A model generated the notes under the pieces. It was not told the DNA's origin and ran no database searches. It saw nothing but the letters and a program-made list of their open reading frames with translations. The position numbers and the translations under genes were made by a program. A stretch of 64,000 nucleotides of DNA from Halicephalobus mephisto (lineage: Eukaryota > Nematoda > Chromadorea > Rhabditida > Panagrolaimidae): NCBI GenBank assembly GCA_009193035.1, contig SWDT01000149.1, positions 122,572 to 186,571 of the forward strand, written 5' to 3'. Numbering within the stretch: the first letter of the stretch is position 1; the number at the start of each line of letters is the position of its first letter. Shown here piece by piece: positions 44,312 through 57,600 of the stretch.

Positions 44312-45777
44312 ATGTCTACTGTTTATAATAAGTACTCTGGTTTGACCATCGATGATCTCTATCATCCGACTCTCGTTCAGGTCTACTTTATTTACAGCAA
44401 TATCTCCCTATGTGTGACTACAGTATTCTTCATCTTCATGTTGTACGTCATATTGAAGAAATCTTCGACGGAGATGAAAGGATATCGACTATATTTGATC
44501 CACCAATTGATTTGGAGTGTTTCATTCCAAATCCATTTGATGGGCTGGAAACCAGTTACTTTATGGCCTTTCTCAATCGGATACAGTATTGGGTGGTACT
44601 CGAATATTCCGAAAGAATATGCCTTTTTGCCAGTCGTCGGGGTTGCGTTCATAGTCTTTGGGATGATATTCTCCATTTATATCTCCATGGTTCACACTCA
44701 CGTCAAAAGCTCACCTTTATCACGTTGGTACAAGATGTACTCCATTCTGTCCCTCAGATTAAGTTGTTATGTTGTGATCCTTATGGCCTTCGAATGCGCT
44801 GTTTGTATTCCCTTCTGGATGTTGAGAAGGAATATTGATAAAACGAAGAATATAATCATTTCACAAGCAGAATATATGAAGTTCTTTTTTGACAGATACC
44901 CGAATATTTTTGGATTTGCTTTAGAGGTGGATGAGAAAAATACAATCATGTTTATGTGGATTGTGATTCCCGCCCTCAGTACAGTTATAATTAGTGTTGT
45001 TTTGCTTTACATCTTTTCTTTGAAAGCTTTGAGGAAAAACAAAAAAGTACTCACTGTGACTACCTACCGTATGCAGGTGAGTTTTGAATTGTCATAGTAA
45101 AAATTTATTTTTAAAACAACTCTAGTTTGTGAATACTGCATTGGGGTGGGCACTCTTGTGTTGAATTAAGATTCATTTTATCTTTTTGCTTTTATAACAA
45201 ACGTTGACAGTTTTTACGGAGCATGAGAAAACTAAATTAAGAAAATATTACAGATAACGGTGGAACAGAAGGCCAAAATTTAAAGTTAGCTTTGGTGGAA
45301 AATCTTTCAAAATTTGATTACGTGTTTCGACATGAATTTTTTCACATAAAATAAAATAATAACTTCTAAAACGAAAATTTTGAAGATCCATATAGTAGTC
45401 TTAGAATTGGAACAATTCTAAAAAGCGTCTTCTCATGACACCTTATATACTATGAACTTTTATTTTTTCAGATTACGATGTTCAAAACTATCTGCGTCCA
45501 AGGAATTCTTCTTTTCTGTCTGTTCATAATCCCAATCATGATTACCCTTTTCTTGGCCGTATTAAATGTCAAATGGGTTTCCAAATTCGCTCTATTCACC
45601 TTCATAGGAACTTCGATCCACGCCGTTGCCAACTTCGTCACTATAATTTATTTTATCAAACCGTACAAAATGTTTTTGCTTCGATGTATTAACAAGCTCT
45701 TAAAACTACTTGGATTCGGTGTTCTTACTCCACCATCGAAAGTGTTTATCAAAGTCACATCTACAGTTCTTCGTTAG
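44312..45777 (+). CDS. Chemoreceptor GPCR, Str superfamily (srh-like), paralog of gene 4
   Basis: Two exons (44312-45076 and 45472-45777) in phase 0, 356 residues. The start shares YHPTLVQVY and the TM2 exit WKPVTLWPFSIGYSIGWYSN with the gene at 38406. Exon 1 has exactly the same length (765 nt) in both. TM7 ends with KPYKMF, where lysine replaces the usual arginine of the PYR motif. Intact frame. Confidence 0.9.
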
Positions 45778-45870
45778 TAATCCTTATTTACAAAAATTTA
45801 AATATTAAAGTACGGTTAAATAATGATGTGTAACTAGTATATTGAAAATAGATGTTTTCTATTTAAACCT

Positions 45871-47160
45871 TTATAAATCAATTGTTGATGGAGCCATTGT
45901 GCTAGTTCCGTTGTATTCCTTGCATCTAGTGTAGAAGTGTCTGACCCACGGAGCTCCTCTGTCTCCAAGACCGTAGACAGTAACAAAGTATCCATCTTCA
46001 TCGCACTTGAATAGATCAGAGTACCATTCATAGGAGCAGTTGAATCTTCTATAGAGCTGGACGTATTGGATTTCTTCCAATGTGGAGTAAGTAAGCCAGA
46101 GTTGAGCATACTGTGCTCCGATTCCTGCGTTCGGAATGTGGAGAACAAACATGTTATATCCGACAGTCGGGAGAGCAGTGGAGTTGTCTAGATGACTTCC
46201 AATGTCCGAATTAGAAGCCGGGACAGAGATGTAGCTGGGATAGATTTCTGCTCCTCCTTTCACTCTGACTTGGACCATACAGGCTCCAGGATCATTAATT
46301 GAGAGAGTATAGATACCTTGACCGGCGGAAGGGAAACTGTAGAGGTTAAGATTATTGTTCGTGTAGAATGGCGTCAGAGTCGAGAAACTGCCATCTGGAT
46401 TGGTGACAAAAGGACTACCGAATTCGGCATAAACGTAAAGGTAGATTGTTTCTTTCAATGGGGAAGTGGAAGATAGTATCCTGATATTGGTGGGACTGGT
46501 TCCTCAAAATCGGAAGATGGTTGTTGGTGAAGTTACCTACTTGATTAGCATCCACCAACAAAGCGTTTCCGTCTGTGCTAACAGCGATATCAGAAACATA
46601 CATAGAGTAGCCATTCTGAACTTCGTTGCTGCAATTGTTACTAGCAATAAGAATGTAGTTGACTATGATATCTGTATTTGCAGCATTGAAAGCACTGTAA
46701 CCGTTGTTTACAGAATCATCTTGGTTGCTTCCTCCAGTTGTAATCAGATACAAGACGAAAGATCACTAGTAATAGTAGCAGGGATTGTAACAAAAATAGG
46801 AAGATTGCAGCTGCTATCGAAGGAGAGGTTAAGTTTGCTGATTGTAGCAATTTACAAAAGCAGTTGCGTTCAGAGCACTGTTTTTGTTCATGACTCCATT
46901 GCTGTTGAAAGTGACGATGATAAACTGATTGAATCAGGTTAAAGAACTCTCATTCAAAACAATATTCGGAGTGTTCGCGAGATCTCTTCCGAAAAGTTAA
47001 ATCGTATCTCGATTCTGAATCGTAGCTTCGACGATGACGAAGAATTTTTCATCATTCGAAAAAGTGGGGGAAGACGGATTGATATAAGTAACATTTGGTT
47101 TCGGATGAGTTGAAGGACATGTATTATCCCATATCGGAGAGGTAAACAAAATTAAACTCA
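45871..47160 (-). pseudogene. Decayed secreted-protein gene (family not recognised)
   Basis: On the minus strand, one protein can be followed from about 47160 (hydrophobic LSLILFTSPIW, a signal-peptide-like start, then CPSTHPKPNVTYINPSSP) to a stop at 45871, but only by crossing breaks. In-frame stops are TAA at 46997-46999 and TGA at 46934-46936; frame changes are needed near 46837, 46745 and 46455. The last 195-codon frame is open and contains an EEIQYVQLYRRFNCSYEW segment and six cysteines overall. It resembles large nematode extracellular proteins, but I cannot name the family. A short 5' exon with the ATG may lie upstream. Confidence 0.7.
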
Positions 47161-47496
47161 AACACACTGACAAAAATTAATATTAAAATTCCGACTCCTT
47201 ATTTCAAGTATCGTCTCATCAATTGATAAAAATCATAATAGAACAAAATTCTACTTCTAATGTGTGTGATGAAAATAAATTGAGTAATAAAATTTCCTCG
47301 ATAAGCCATTTTCTCACTATAAATGTAGAACGTAGGAAATCTGACTGTTGGAAAGATCAACATCTTCCTTGCTCGATTGGTCTCGCCACGAAACGTGCCT
47401 TTGTGTTGCTTTCGAAACCCGTTTTGCCATTTGCGCGCTTTTTTCCCGTTCTCAACTTTAATTTATTTTTTAAAAATTAATTTTATTTTCTAGACG
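47161..47496. other. Spacer and promoter region of the macrodomain gene
   Basis: About 335 bp. CGCGCTTTTTTCCCGTTCTC near 47433 is a small GC-richer islet close upstream of the gene. The sequence then runs TTTTATTTTCTAG (AG at 47492-47493), 3 bp before the ATG, a likely trans-splice acceptor. Confidence 0.45.
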
Positions 47497-49518
47497 ATGG
47501 AATCAGACGAAAATCGTCCTACAGAATCCAGCGACAAAGTTTTCATAATCCAGGACTCTCTGGAATCCACAAGTGCTGATGTTATTGTTTGTTTCTGTGC
47601 CCCAGGACTTGAAACGGGCTATGGATGGTTCGACTACGTCAGGGAACATGCTGGAGATGAGTTAAAAGAAGTCTTGAAGCCGATAAATAAGATCTCGCTC
47701 GGATCCGCCAGGGTTACTCCTGCTTTCGGACTCAAAAATTTCAAAGGTTGATTTCTAATTTTTGGTTTTTTCATATATGGATTTTCCAGCTATTGTCCAT
47801 GTCATTGTTCCTCCGGTGTTTTCATTTTCAGAAAACCCTCTAGAAGCTCAGTTGATGAAGATGTACTGTAAAAACGCTATAGATGTCGCTGTAGAAGCTC
47901 ATTATTCTAAAATTGTAAAATTAAAAGAAATTAATTTTTTTATTTTTGTTTTTTTAGGTTTTTCCTGCCATTATTAACAACAGTGCTATCGATTGGGTTG
48001 CTACTGAACTGATGAAATGTTTCCGTGAATATGCTGCAGATAGTGTTTATTTCGACGAACTCCAGGAGATCAAGATACTTTGCACAGATGACGAAACCTA
48101 TGCTCAGTTCTACAGTGCCGCTAGCGCTATATCGAAACCAGTAAAAATAAAACAAGATCTCGATGAATTTGAAGGAAGTAATGTCAGCCAATTAAAGTGA
48201 GTTTTATAAAATAACGTTGCACGGATTTTAGTTATTTTTGATTGAATTTCACTGAGAACATTTCGGGATTTTTGTAGATTGGATATTTCTCTCACATTGT
48301 ATGTATTTGAGAGTATCATTAGCAGATTTTCTCGCGGAGGTAGAGGATATATTTAAATTGCTTAGGTCACTTTTTGGAAAAATGGACTTGAATTTTCTGT
48401 AAATCTATTTTTTCACCATCCTTAGGGAATGAACTCCTAAACTTCTTACGAACGAACCTTTCATTAACCATTTAAACATTTAATTAGACTAAATATTCCA
48501 CTGAATAAGAAGAGTTTAACTTCCGTCTACTTACGTGACTTGAATTTTCTCTAATTCACTTTCAAAACTGAAAAAGTTAACTTTTTATAATCAGTTACTT
48601 TCCAGCACTTCTACGAAATCTAATAATTCACGTCGTCGTTCTCGCAGAAGTGACCCTATGCAGCCGATTCCCGACGCTGATATAGAACACATGAAGAGCA
48701 ATGGGATGTATCTTGTCCTTTCTGCTAAATTGGAACCGACAATTTTGAATTTGAAGGACGAAAATGGACTTAAAAGACAATATCGAATGACAAACAGGAG
48801 CAAGGACGGAAGGAAATTGTACTTTAGGTGCTCTCGATGTGATACTTTGGCCAAAAAAAAGTCGAAATCGGATGAAAACAGCGAAACAAATGGAGAAGAC
48901 GGAAGACCAGAAGCAATTCGAGCTAGATTGATAATTTGTAATGGGGAAGTCGTTGGAGAAGAGTTTCCGCAACATCATCCTGATTGTCAACCATGGACAG
49001 ATGAACAATTGTTGGTTCAGCAGATTGATAGAAGTTCGAGAAAAACTGTCAAAGAAGGACTTCTTCAGCCATTTGAAGCTTATCAAGATGTAAGTTTTTT
49101 AATTCAAATTTTGGAGCTTTAGAAAATTCTAGAATTCAAAGGGAATTTAGATATATGATATCTGAATTTGGGGATTTTGAAGTTTCTGAATGGTTTTAAA
49201 TTGGTTTTGAGATGAATTTGGGGTATTTTTCTCAGTATTTTGATTATTTTCGAATTTCAGGCCCTTTCCCGGATTACTTCAGTAACGAATCAGACAGAGG
49301 CCAAAATAATCGATGTGCCCAGCTTCCCAGGATGGAGTCATGGTCGTCAGAAATTCAAAAAGAGGAAGCATGAGATTGAGGAGGAATCTGAAATGTACGA
49401 GGAAGTGACTTATATGGAGTCCTCCGCGGAACAAGAACAAGTATACCAAGAGGAGCAAGTTCCTTCACCTACTGATCCTCAGTCAGCTGCCACTGGAGAT
49501 ATTTCTGTTACTGACTGA
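47497..49518 (+). CDS. Macrodomain-like protein fused to a Cys/His zinc motif
   Basis: Five exons (47497-47746, 47790-47914, 47958-48196, 48606-49089, 49261-49518) agree in phase at every junction and give 451 residues. Residues about 25-185 read like a macrodomain: SADVIVCFCAPGLETGYGWF, YVREHAGDELKEVL, SLGSARVTPAFGLKNFKAIVHVIVPP and VFPAIIN. The NAAN and glycine-rich loops that bind ADP-ribose in typical macrodomains are not conserved, so binding is doubtful. Residues 209-335 follow a basic SRRRSRRS patch and hold YFRCSRC (C280, C283), C316 and HHPDC (H328, H329, C332), similar in layout to FLYWCH/WRKY-GCM-like zinc domains. The C-terminus is charged, with a KKRK-type nuclear signal (about 394-398) and an acidic tail. 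A chromatin or nuclear role is inference. Confidence 0.75.
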
Positions 49519-50104
49519 TTATATATTCAATGAAGTGGAAAATATCCGGGTATGCTATTGTTTTTGTTTTAATAAATGCGACTTCGGAGATCAGAGGGTT
49601 TGGGAAATATTGGGTTGCTGTCACACTTAGATGTGAATTAGATGAAAATCGTCGTTGGGGTAGTTATGGGTTTCAAGGTAGATATTATACTTTTTATGTA
49701 ATTGTAGAAATGGTGGAGTTTTGAAGAAGAAATCGAAGATTCAGAAGTGGCTGATTTTAGTTGGAAAGTCATAATCTTGTGGAAATTAGATGTCGATGAT
49801 GTTTACTTTTTTTTACTTTTACTTTTTATTCCTATATCGCACAATCAAATTTTACAACAAATTACAATTTAAATTTAAATAATTTAATTCTAATTGTCGT
49901 TTCCTTTGATCCAGCTTTCCAGTTGGATTCGTGCGTAGGGACCGATGATGTTTAAGAAAAACGAAAATATTGCACTTTATCACATTTTTTACCTTTACAC
50001 AGCCTCGGGCGAGATTTAGAGAGAAATAATTATGAGATTAAAATTTATTATAAAAGGTTTAAAATTTTCTCGGTTGTTTTATTTCTTCGTTCCGGGACCC
50101 AAAA
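49519..50104. other. Spacer, 3' UTR of the macrodomain gene
   Basis: The first 200 bp probably form the 3' UTR. The rest is AT-rich with the upstream region of the next receptor gene. No supportable gene. Confidence 0.4.
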
Positions 50105-51341
50105 ATGGCGAATCCTGTTATTTTTCTTTTCGAGACCTCCATCGGCGCTTTCATGGAATTTATTGCTTGTTTAGTTTTTACTTTTTTATTTTTGAAATTC
50201 ACTTTTTCTTCAATAAAATCAGTTTTGGAGATTTCGCCTTCAATGTTACTGTATATAATTTTCGAAATAATTACAACCTTCTTGGCGTTACTGTATTTGG
50301 GATATTTGTCGATTTTCTGGAATTATTCAACAAATGATTATAATGGATATGTTTTGTTTTCCATGGGGGCTTTGCAGACCGTAGCTATAACCACGAAACC
50401 GATTTCGGTTTTTTTCTTGGGAATCGACAGAATTTTTTGTGTGATTTTCCCGTTCAGATATCTCGACAGAAAACGGTACTATCCTTTGATTGGAACTTGT
50501 ATTTTTGTTATCATCTTTGTTGTTATCAACCTATTACTCAGAATCTTGAATAATCTTCCGGAAAATGAACAAACAAAATGTTCGGCTTTTGGTTGTATGA
50601 CGTCAGCAGAGAGTGGAGTCGTTTACGTCACCATGAGGTACACCCTCGGGGGAGCTAACTTGATTTTGGGGATAATACTGGCTTTGTTGATTAAGAAAAA
50701 ATTAAATCTATCCAGTCTGATGGTAAAAGAGTACAGTAGTTGAAGTGAATAATAAGTTTTTTAGGTGAAAAGTAACAGATTGGCTTTGCTGACTTTGACA
50801 TTGACTTTTTTGCTGGACTTGGTACCCCATATCCTCAGCTCCGTTCTCTATGCGGTGAGAGAAATAATAATATCATTAAAGTTAAAAATGAAAATTGTTA
50901 CGAAATTCTCTTGAGGTGGACTTCTGAAAATTTCGGAATTTTTAAAAATGGAAATTTCAGACTTATTCTAAAAAATTTCGTTTTGGAAAATTCCAAAAAT
51001 TTCTATTAAATTCTTAAATGTTAAAAAATTTCTCACAAGACTTTAGGAATCTGAAAATTTTCAGTCTTGAAGATTTTGGAACATTTTAAAAGTTTTTCGA
51101 AATTTTAATATAAATCGATAATAATCGTTTTTAGGCATTAAATGAGAATTTGACAGTTTATATCGGGCCTTATTCTACCGTATTCAGTGCCCTCGAAAGT
51201 CTGCTTTGTGGAGTTATCTACTTAAAGACGTTTTCGAACATGTCAAAAAAAATAAAACAAACAAAAACAAATTCGAAATCCGGAAATTTGAAGATGTCAA
51301 TTAATTTCAGAATCGGCCATAATCTTGTTCGTATTGAATAA
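50105..51341 (+). CDS. 7TM chemoreceptor-type GPCR (class not assigned)
   Basis: Three exons (50105-50722, 50765-50854, 51135-51341), all phase 0, encode 304 residues with seven hydrophobic segments. TM3 ends in FFLGIDRIFCVIFPFRY, a DRxxCVxFPFRY version of the rhodopsin-like DRY region, which differs from the Str-type receptors in this window and places it in another serpentine group (srsx/srbc/srx-like; not decided). The tail after TM7 is basic. No E-box was seen upstream. Intact. Confidence 0.85.
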
Positions 51342-52730
51342 AATGAAATAAATTACTGTAGTAATTAAACTTTGTAAATATGACGAAATAAATTGTAATT
51401 TAAACCAAAATAAAAATCCTCCTGAATTTCAGGTTTTATAATTTTAACTGACTTCTGAAATGAAATATAAAGTGAATTTTTTGAAAATACCGAAAAAGTA
51501 TTAAATCTCATTGAATTTTGAAGAATCTTCAGTTTAGGAATTTTTAGAATCAGTATAACTACACATAAAAACATTATTTTTGGCTCAGTAACAATTGCGA
51601 AATGACAAATATAACATAATCGTCATATTTTTTATAAATATTTAAATTTTGGAATGGAAATTACAACATAATAGTGACGGTTTCTATTTGTTACTGTACT
51701 GAAAGTTACGTTTTTGTATGTACCATAACAGAACAAACTTTGCATCAGTATTCAGATTTCATATAAATAAAGCTCTTTGGAAAATTCATCTTCATAGATT
51801 TACAAGGTCTTCTGTTATCTGAAATACCACAGAAATAAAATTTTCTAAAAAATAAATATTGGAAAAATCTTACTCGGTTTCAAATTTTCATTTAATTAAA
51901 AAAATACATTATTGTTTTATAATAGTTAAAAAAAACTGATAAAATCCATTTTATAAATTTTGTAAAAATTATTTTATTTTTGATTCAAAATTTTGGAGGA
52001 ATTTAACTGTTTACTGAAAATGAGATATATTTTTGAAGTTGCTTCTTTTCTAATCTTTGGTCTTGTTGAAAATTAAAACTTGAACAATTGAACTATTGTA
52101 AAAAATGGAGAGGCATAAAGTAATTATTCACCTATACTTAATCTACGCCACAGGATGTTGTTTTATTTTCAAAATGTTTCGGTAAAAGTTAAAATAATAA
52201 GCTCAAAGGAATTTGTAATCTGAAATAAAATATAATATAATAAGCTGTTTTTGTTTCCGTAATACATTAATAATACATGCACCTGGGAATCACGAATCGT
52301 TTTTAGATATTTATTCAAAACATACTTTTAGGCCTGTTGTGAGATAGATCAGGTTCAGTGAAAAACTGCTTATTTCTCTTTATTCCCAAAAAGTAATATA
52401 TAAATTCTAACAAAGCACCAATAAAATAACGCAAATAATTAGATGCTGCTAGACATTAAAAACCGTGTGTTTTCCTATCGTCTCTTTCGAGATCTTTTGC
52501 GTCTTGTATCATTATTAAGATCTTTTTTGAATAGTAATTTTGATAGCTTCAATGCTGATCCAGAATAATGTTTAAAAATCAATCACTATTGCAGAACATT
52601 CGACAGACATATTAGGCGTTATCTAAAGTTTCAATGAAGCTATTAAAGCTGATTTTCACTTATCAGCTTGACATTTGAATTACCTAGAACTAAAATCAAT
52701 AACTATCACCAAGGAAAGTTGATTTCCAAA
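51342..52730. other. AT-rich spacer with one MITE
   Basis: Holds the family B MITE at 51560-51722; otherwise nothing was recognised. Confidence 0.4.
51560..51722. mobile_element. MITE, family B, copy 2 (about 163 bp)
   Basis: Starts TACACATAAAAACATTATTT...GGCTCAGTAAC and ends with the partial complement GTTACTGTACTGAAAGTTACGTTTTTGTATGTA, inverted repeats of about 33 bp with mismatches. TA-type ends. Internal words ATAACATAATCGTCATATTTT and AACATAATAGTGACGG are also inverted. Related to 28767-28922. Confidence 0.75.
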
Positions 52731-54617
52731 ATGTTAAAGTTTTACTTTATCTTCACCTTAACTTTGTGTTTCTACTTCAAGGCAGTGATTTCTACATGTC
52801 CAAATGGGACTTATGAAGTCATCTCTCTTGTGAATGCTAAATGGAACTGCTTACTGTATTACACAGAAGACACCGATTACTTCGCTCAGGCCGAACCTAT
52901 TTGCAGGAAATACAACGGCTATCTCATCTCTATTACAAATGGATTTGACAATGAATACGTTTCCCGTAAGAATTTTTCCAAATAATTGTAAATTAATCGA
53001 TCTGTTACAGAATTGGCATCTGCTATTTTCGGAAACGCCCGAGCATGGATAGGAGTGAGTAAGCTGATGGGAGATACATGGCGAAATGTCGACGATGGGA
53101 GCAATACTGTCTTTTTCAATTGGGCTCCTAATGAACCTAATCCAAATGACGACAATATTTGCGCTTCTATCGATAGCCAAGGATATTGGTATGCTGAACC
53201 ATGTGACGCTTATCATCATTTCATTTGTGGAGTACCTGAAGACAGTCAGACAACTAGCACTACATCTCCATCGACAACGATGTCTAGTCAATATCTGCCT
53301 TGCAAGAGTTTCATTTCCTTCTCCGCGGATATTTCTCAGGTCCTTTCTGCGCAAGCATTCCAGAATCAACTGAGTTTCATTGCCGGTGCCCTCAATCAAA
53401 TAAATCATCCAGAAATGATAGATTATAACATCGGACCAAATGTAGTTGTTCCATGGATGAGTGATATTTCTCTTCATGAAATTCAGAACCAAGTTATTGG
53501 AACTAAAAAAGATAATTCTATATCATATCGTTTGAGACCGATTCTTGGAGGAATATTGAGTGCCATTGAGAATATTACACCAACTTCGACTCCAATTGGA
53601 TCAATTGTATTTGTCACAGACACGACGACTGCTGGAAGCATCGATGGAGCTGATCTGTATGCCACGATGCTAAAGAATCGAGGAGTCAAATTAACGTTTA
53701 TTTTGATGGGACCGAATGTCGACCAAAACAAATTAACCAATTTAACGACTAATTTCGTCACTTGGACAGACTTGACTAAACCGCAACCGGATAACTGGGA
53801 TCCGCTCTCTGCATTTGCTTGTAAGTTTTCCCTATTATCTTAACAAATTGATTTATTTCTTAGGTCCTGGAAGTTCAACGCAATCAACTCAGTCCACTCC
53901 GATGCAGACGACATCTCGACCTTCACAAATGACAACTTCTGCAGCAAATGGCACTGTTATGCCAGCTTTTATTTGCAGATCATATATTCAGTTTTCGTAT
54001 GATGTATCTACGAAGTTGTCAACTGATGAATTCGCAGCTATGAAACAATTCTTGCTGAATTCATTCTTACAGCAGGTGTTCCCCATAGATATCCAACCAG
54101 CTATGTTCTCTTCGTATTCTACATTAAACTTCCCAATTCAAAGACTGGAAAATGTTAGTGTCATCATATCTTATATTTCCCAATATATGCAACAGGGTAG
54201 TAGTGTAGATTCCGATATTACAGTGTATGTTGTTTTAAATCACTTCTTTAGGAAAAGTTTAATTTCAGACCACTTAGTTATTTTTCCACCCAGGGAGCAA
54301 TGAACAACACTGATGGATTACCTGTGAACACTGTTATCTACGCCGGAACAAGTCTGCATACTTCTAAGATTTCTAAAGCTCAAACCTACGTGAACCAGTT
54401 GACAGCTAACGGAAATACCGTTACTGTAGTCCTGGTTGATTCCAATATCGACCAAACGAATTATAAAATGGTTACGGGATTGAACATTGTCGTCTGGTCT
54501 GATCCTGCAACGACGATTGCCAATATCGAAGCTAAGATGAATTGCAATGGAGGTATGAACTCATTTCCCTTTTCTCCACTATTTAAACCATCAAAATTAA
54601 CAGACAAAAGAACATGA
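52731..54617 (+). CDS. Secreted C-type lectin with two VWA-like domains
   Basis: Five exons (52731-52965, 53011-53820, 53864-54222, 54294-54552, 54604-54617) encode about 558 residues. Residues 1-22 are a signal peptide. Residues 23-155 form a C-type lectin domain with WIGVSKLMGDTW, an EPN sugar-type motif (NWAPNEPNPNDD) and C...CDAYHHFICG at the end. The WND calcium motif is replaced by YWYAEPC, so calcium and sugar binding is uncertain. Two domains of about 180 residues follow, each starting C(K/R)S(F/Y)I.FS.D(I/V)S and containing a VIYAG/VFVTD strand; they resemble degenerate VWA domains and are linked by Thr/Ser/Pro stretches. The 54222/54294 junction and the tiny last exon are least certain. 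Such lectins are often gut- or immune-related in nematodes. Confidence 0.82.
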
Positions 54618-57600
54618 GAACTTCAAGTTCTGCCAGTATGAAACCACCTCCGCAGACGAATCGACAGAATTTCTTCTATAGACACTCCACATCAACCGAC
54701 AAAAAGCAATTTCTTAAATAAAAGGGAATATTATATAAAAATAAATCCAGATTTACTTTTTATCAGCTGAAAATATTGGAATATGCTTCTGACGACCCAG
54801 AAACCTTTCAAATCTCAATTGAGAATTAAATCACGAATTGTCTAAGAAAGTAGCTTTTACTGTAATCTGTGCCATTGTAAGTTGATAGACTGTACTCATT
54901 GAAAGACTCGAAACCAACTACATTACTATCTTAAAGTTGTTTACAGTAACTCTGAGATGTGTTTTCGCCATGTATAAGTCCAGGATAATCAAATGTTCTT
55001 TGTTTTTTAGACACAAACTTACATGTTCTCCAAAAACATCATTGTATCTCATTAAAGTACAATAAGATGCTGTAGTCTTTATTTTAACTTCTGAAATTGA
55101 TTTTTCCTTAGCGAAAGAATAACGGATGAAGATAATTTTTCTCAGAGGGAGTTGACAATATTTGTCGGACTGCTCTATCGACGATATCTGTATTTTTATT
55201 ATCCATAATAGTTCTCATAGCATTTGATTACCAACAGATATTAATATTCTTGATTACTAACTTCTTACTTTGTATCCATCAAAGCACTTTTTTCATCGAA
55301 CAAGTTCCATTTGCTCGCCGGAGTTTTTGCAAAGCACGATAAATGAGATAATACCGAAGTTTCGGTGTATTCGAATCAAATTAAAATTCTGAATTTTGAA
55401 ATAAACCTTTGAATCTAGAATACCTTAAAAAATGTGAAATGCACTTTGATATACTCACTGGCTATAGAGCAAATAACATATTTTTTTCAATCCCACACAT
55501 AAAGGTGTACAATCTCTGGTCCTCCAGCATCCTTATGCAAATATTTGATGAACTTAGTTTGATCTCATGAGGATGAAGAGGAGGCAATGTTGGTTTCAAA
55601 CGATTCTAGTTAGAAAAAAATGATACAACAAAGTAATGGGAATCAGAAATAAGCATCCATTGTCGTAGGCGGCTTGTTGGATAATTTTCTTTATTTGGAC
55701 TTTGGGCTAAGGCAACTAAATTTCACAAAAGTGGATAAGACAAAAAACATTAATATTTGCTTTGGGAAAAAGAAATCATTCTTCCTAACAGAAGTGATTG
55801 TAAATTACTTAATTTCAGACATATCCAACATTATCCACATTCATACTGTTGTATCAAAGATCACTTTTTAATTGCGAAAAGAAGTATCTTCGATGAAATA
55901 ACCGATACCAAATTTCTGACCCATGACATGCACTCAAATTAGAATTTTTTAGAAAACAATTATCCGATATAGATTTTCTAAAACATTCATCAAAAACTAT
56001 TTTCCGCTCAATTATCCCTATTTATTTACTTTGAATATTGTTTTCCACGAAACGTTTTATAAATTCCCTTCTATGAGAAATAACAGAATTCAAAAATTAA
56101 AAATCATCAACTGTCTTGTTTTGAAGCTTTCAAATTCAGGACCAAAGATCTGGTCTTCATTCTTAAACTTTACTATTTTTAGATCATAGGATAGATTGCT
56201 GTAATTATAGGTTTTATAAATACTTTGTTAAAGAAAAATTAAGGATTAAATTACTAAACTTTTATGCATATTATAATATTTACAAAGTTATTTTTAAATG
56301 ATTTATCGATTACGGTAGTTTAGAATTAAACTATTACTGAACATTAATAAGGGATATTCATAGTAATTTTTGATTCTAATGAGTCGAACAATAACTGAAA
56401 GAATAAACAGCTTATTATGAAATCTGGGAAATCAAAATATGTTTAACGTTGTTTCAATAATCCTTTGAAAAAAATTGCAATGATATTAAGCAAATAAATT
56501 GATGTTTGTAATGTCTGTAAATGCGTATTTTGTATCGAATGTGCTTAAAAATGGTTCCTGCATTTTTCTGTTTTATTACTCCTTATTTATTCACCTGCAG
56601 GTAATTACTCTGGACGGTGAAATTTGGCACTAAAAATAAACTAAATATATAAAAATAACGATAAATAATTAATTTTATGTTTATAAACACAAATAATTAC
56701 ATAAGTAGTTTAATTAAGATGTTCGTTTTATTTTGTACCTTAGAGATCTCAGAGTGTAAACAGATGCACAGAATTGAACAGTAAACAAATAATGCTGATC
56801 TCTGGTGAAACACCAAATACACTCATTATCCTTAATTTCAACCATCTTAAATAACTGAAAATTTACGTAGACAGTTTGTCAAAAAACAATGATTAAATAG
56901 TTGATTAATTCTCATTTATTAATTAATCAACGATCGAAAAGTTTATCTGCAATAGACAAGAAAGATAATATCGATAAATGACAGATTCTGGAGTTCTATT
57001 ATGGGAACAATATCAATTAACTCACCATAAAATTTAAGAGGGTAAATAAATCCCGGCAAAAGTAAGCATTATTCATAAAATTTGCAAAGAAGTTAAAATT
57101 ACAGTAAAATTTACTAGAATTACAAAAATAGACACAATATTAAAAACAAGATGAAGTATTTAATCATTCACTAATAACTTCAAGATTCGTCTATCACTGA
57201 AAGAATAGGACTCCTAACGCTCATTTCTTAAATCACATTATCAACCAATGATTCTTGATTTATCTTCTTTCAATAATTAACTTTAATTCTAAATTGATCA
57301 CTTTTATAATTTGATCCAACTCCGATACTTATTATTATTCTTCTCAAAACTATAAAATAGATATCCCTTTTCATGCACTTGATTTTAGTTTTTCTTATTC
57401 CAGATTTTGGAGTTAAAGTTTCATATTTGAATTCGTTAAAATCCTAAATTTACAAAACAAACTTGCTCCATCATCTGAAAGTCAAGATTCCGAAAAATAA
57501 TACATCTATGAATATTCTGATTATCGAAATAATTCGAGATCATTTGCAGAAATAAATTTCCAAACTTTTATGTAAATTAAAAACCCTAAAACAACTACAT

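Noticed and set aside
49530..49724. 64-codon frame after the macrodomain gene
   Set aside because: Falls in the probable 3' UTR, begins 12 bp past the stop and has no recognisable feature apart from hydrophobic residues.
52851..53492. 213-codon frame on the minus strand
   Set aside because: Shadow of the lectin gene; the plus strand gives a signal peptide and lectin motifs, the minus strand nothing recognisable.
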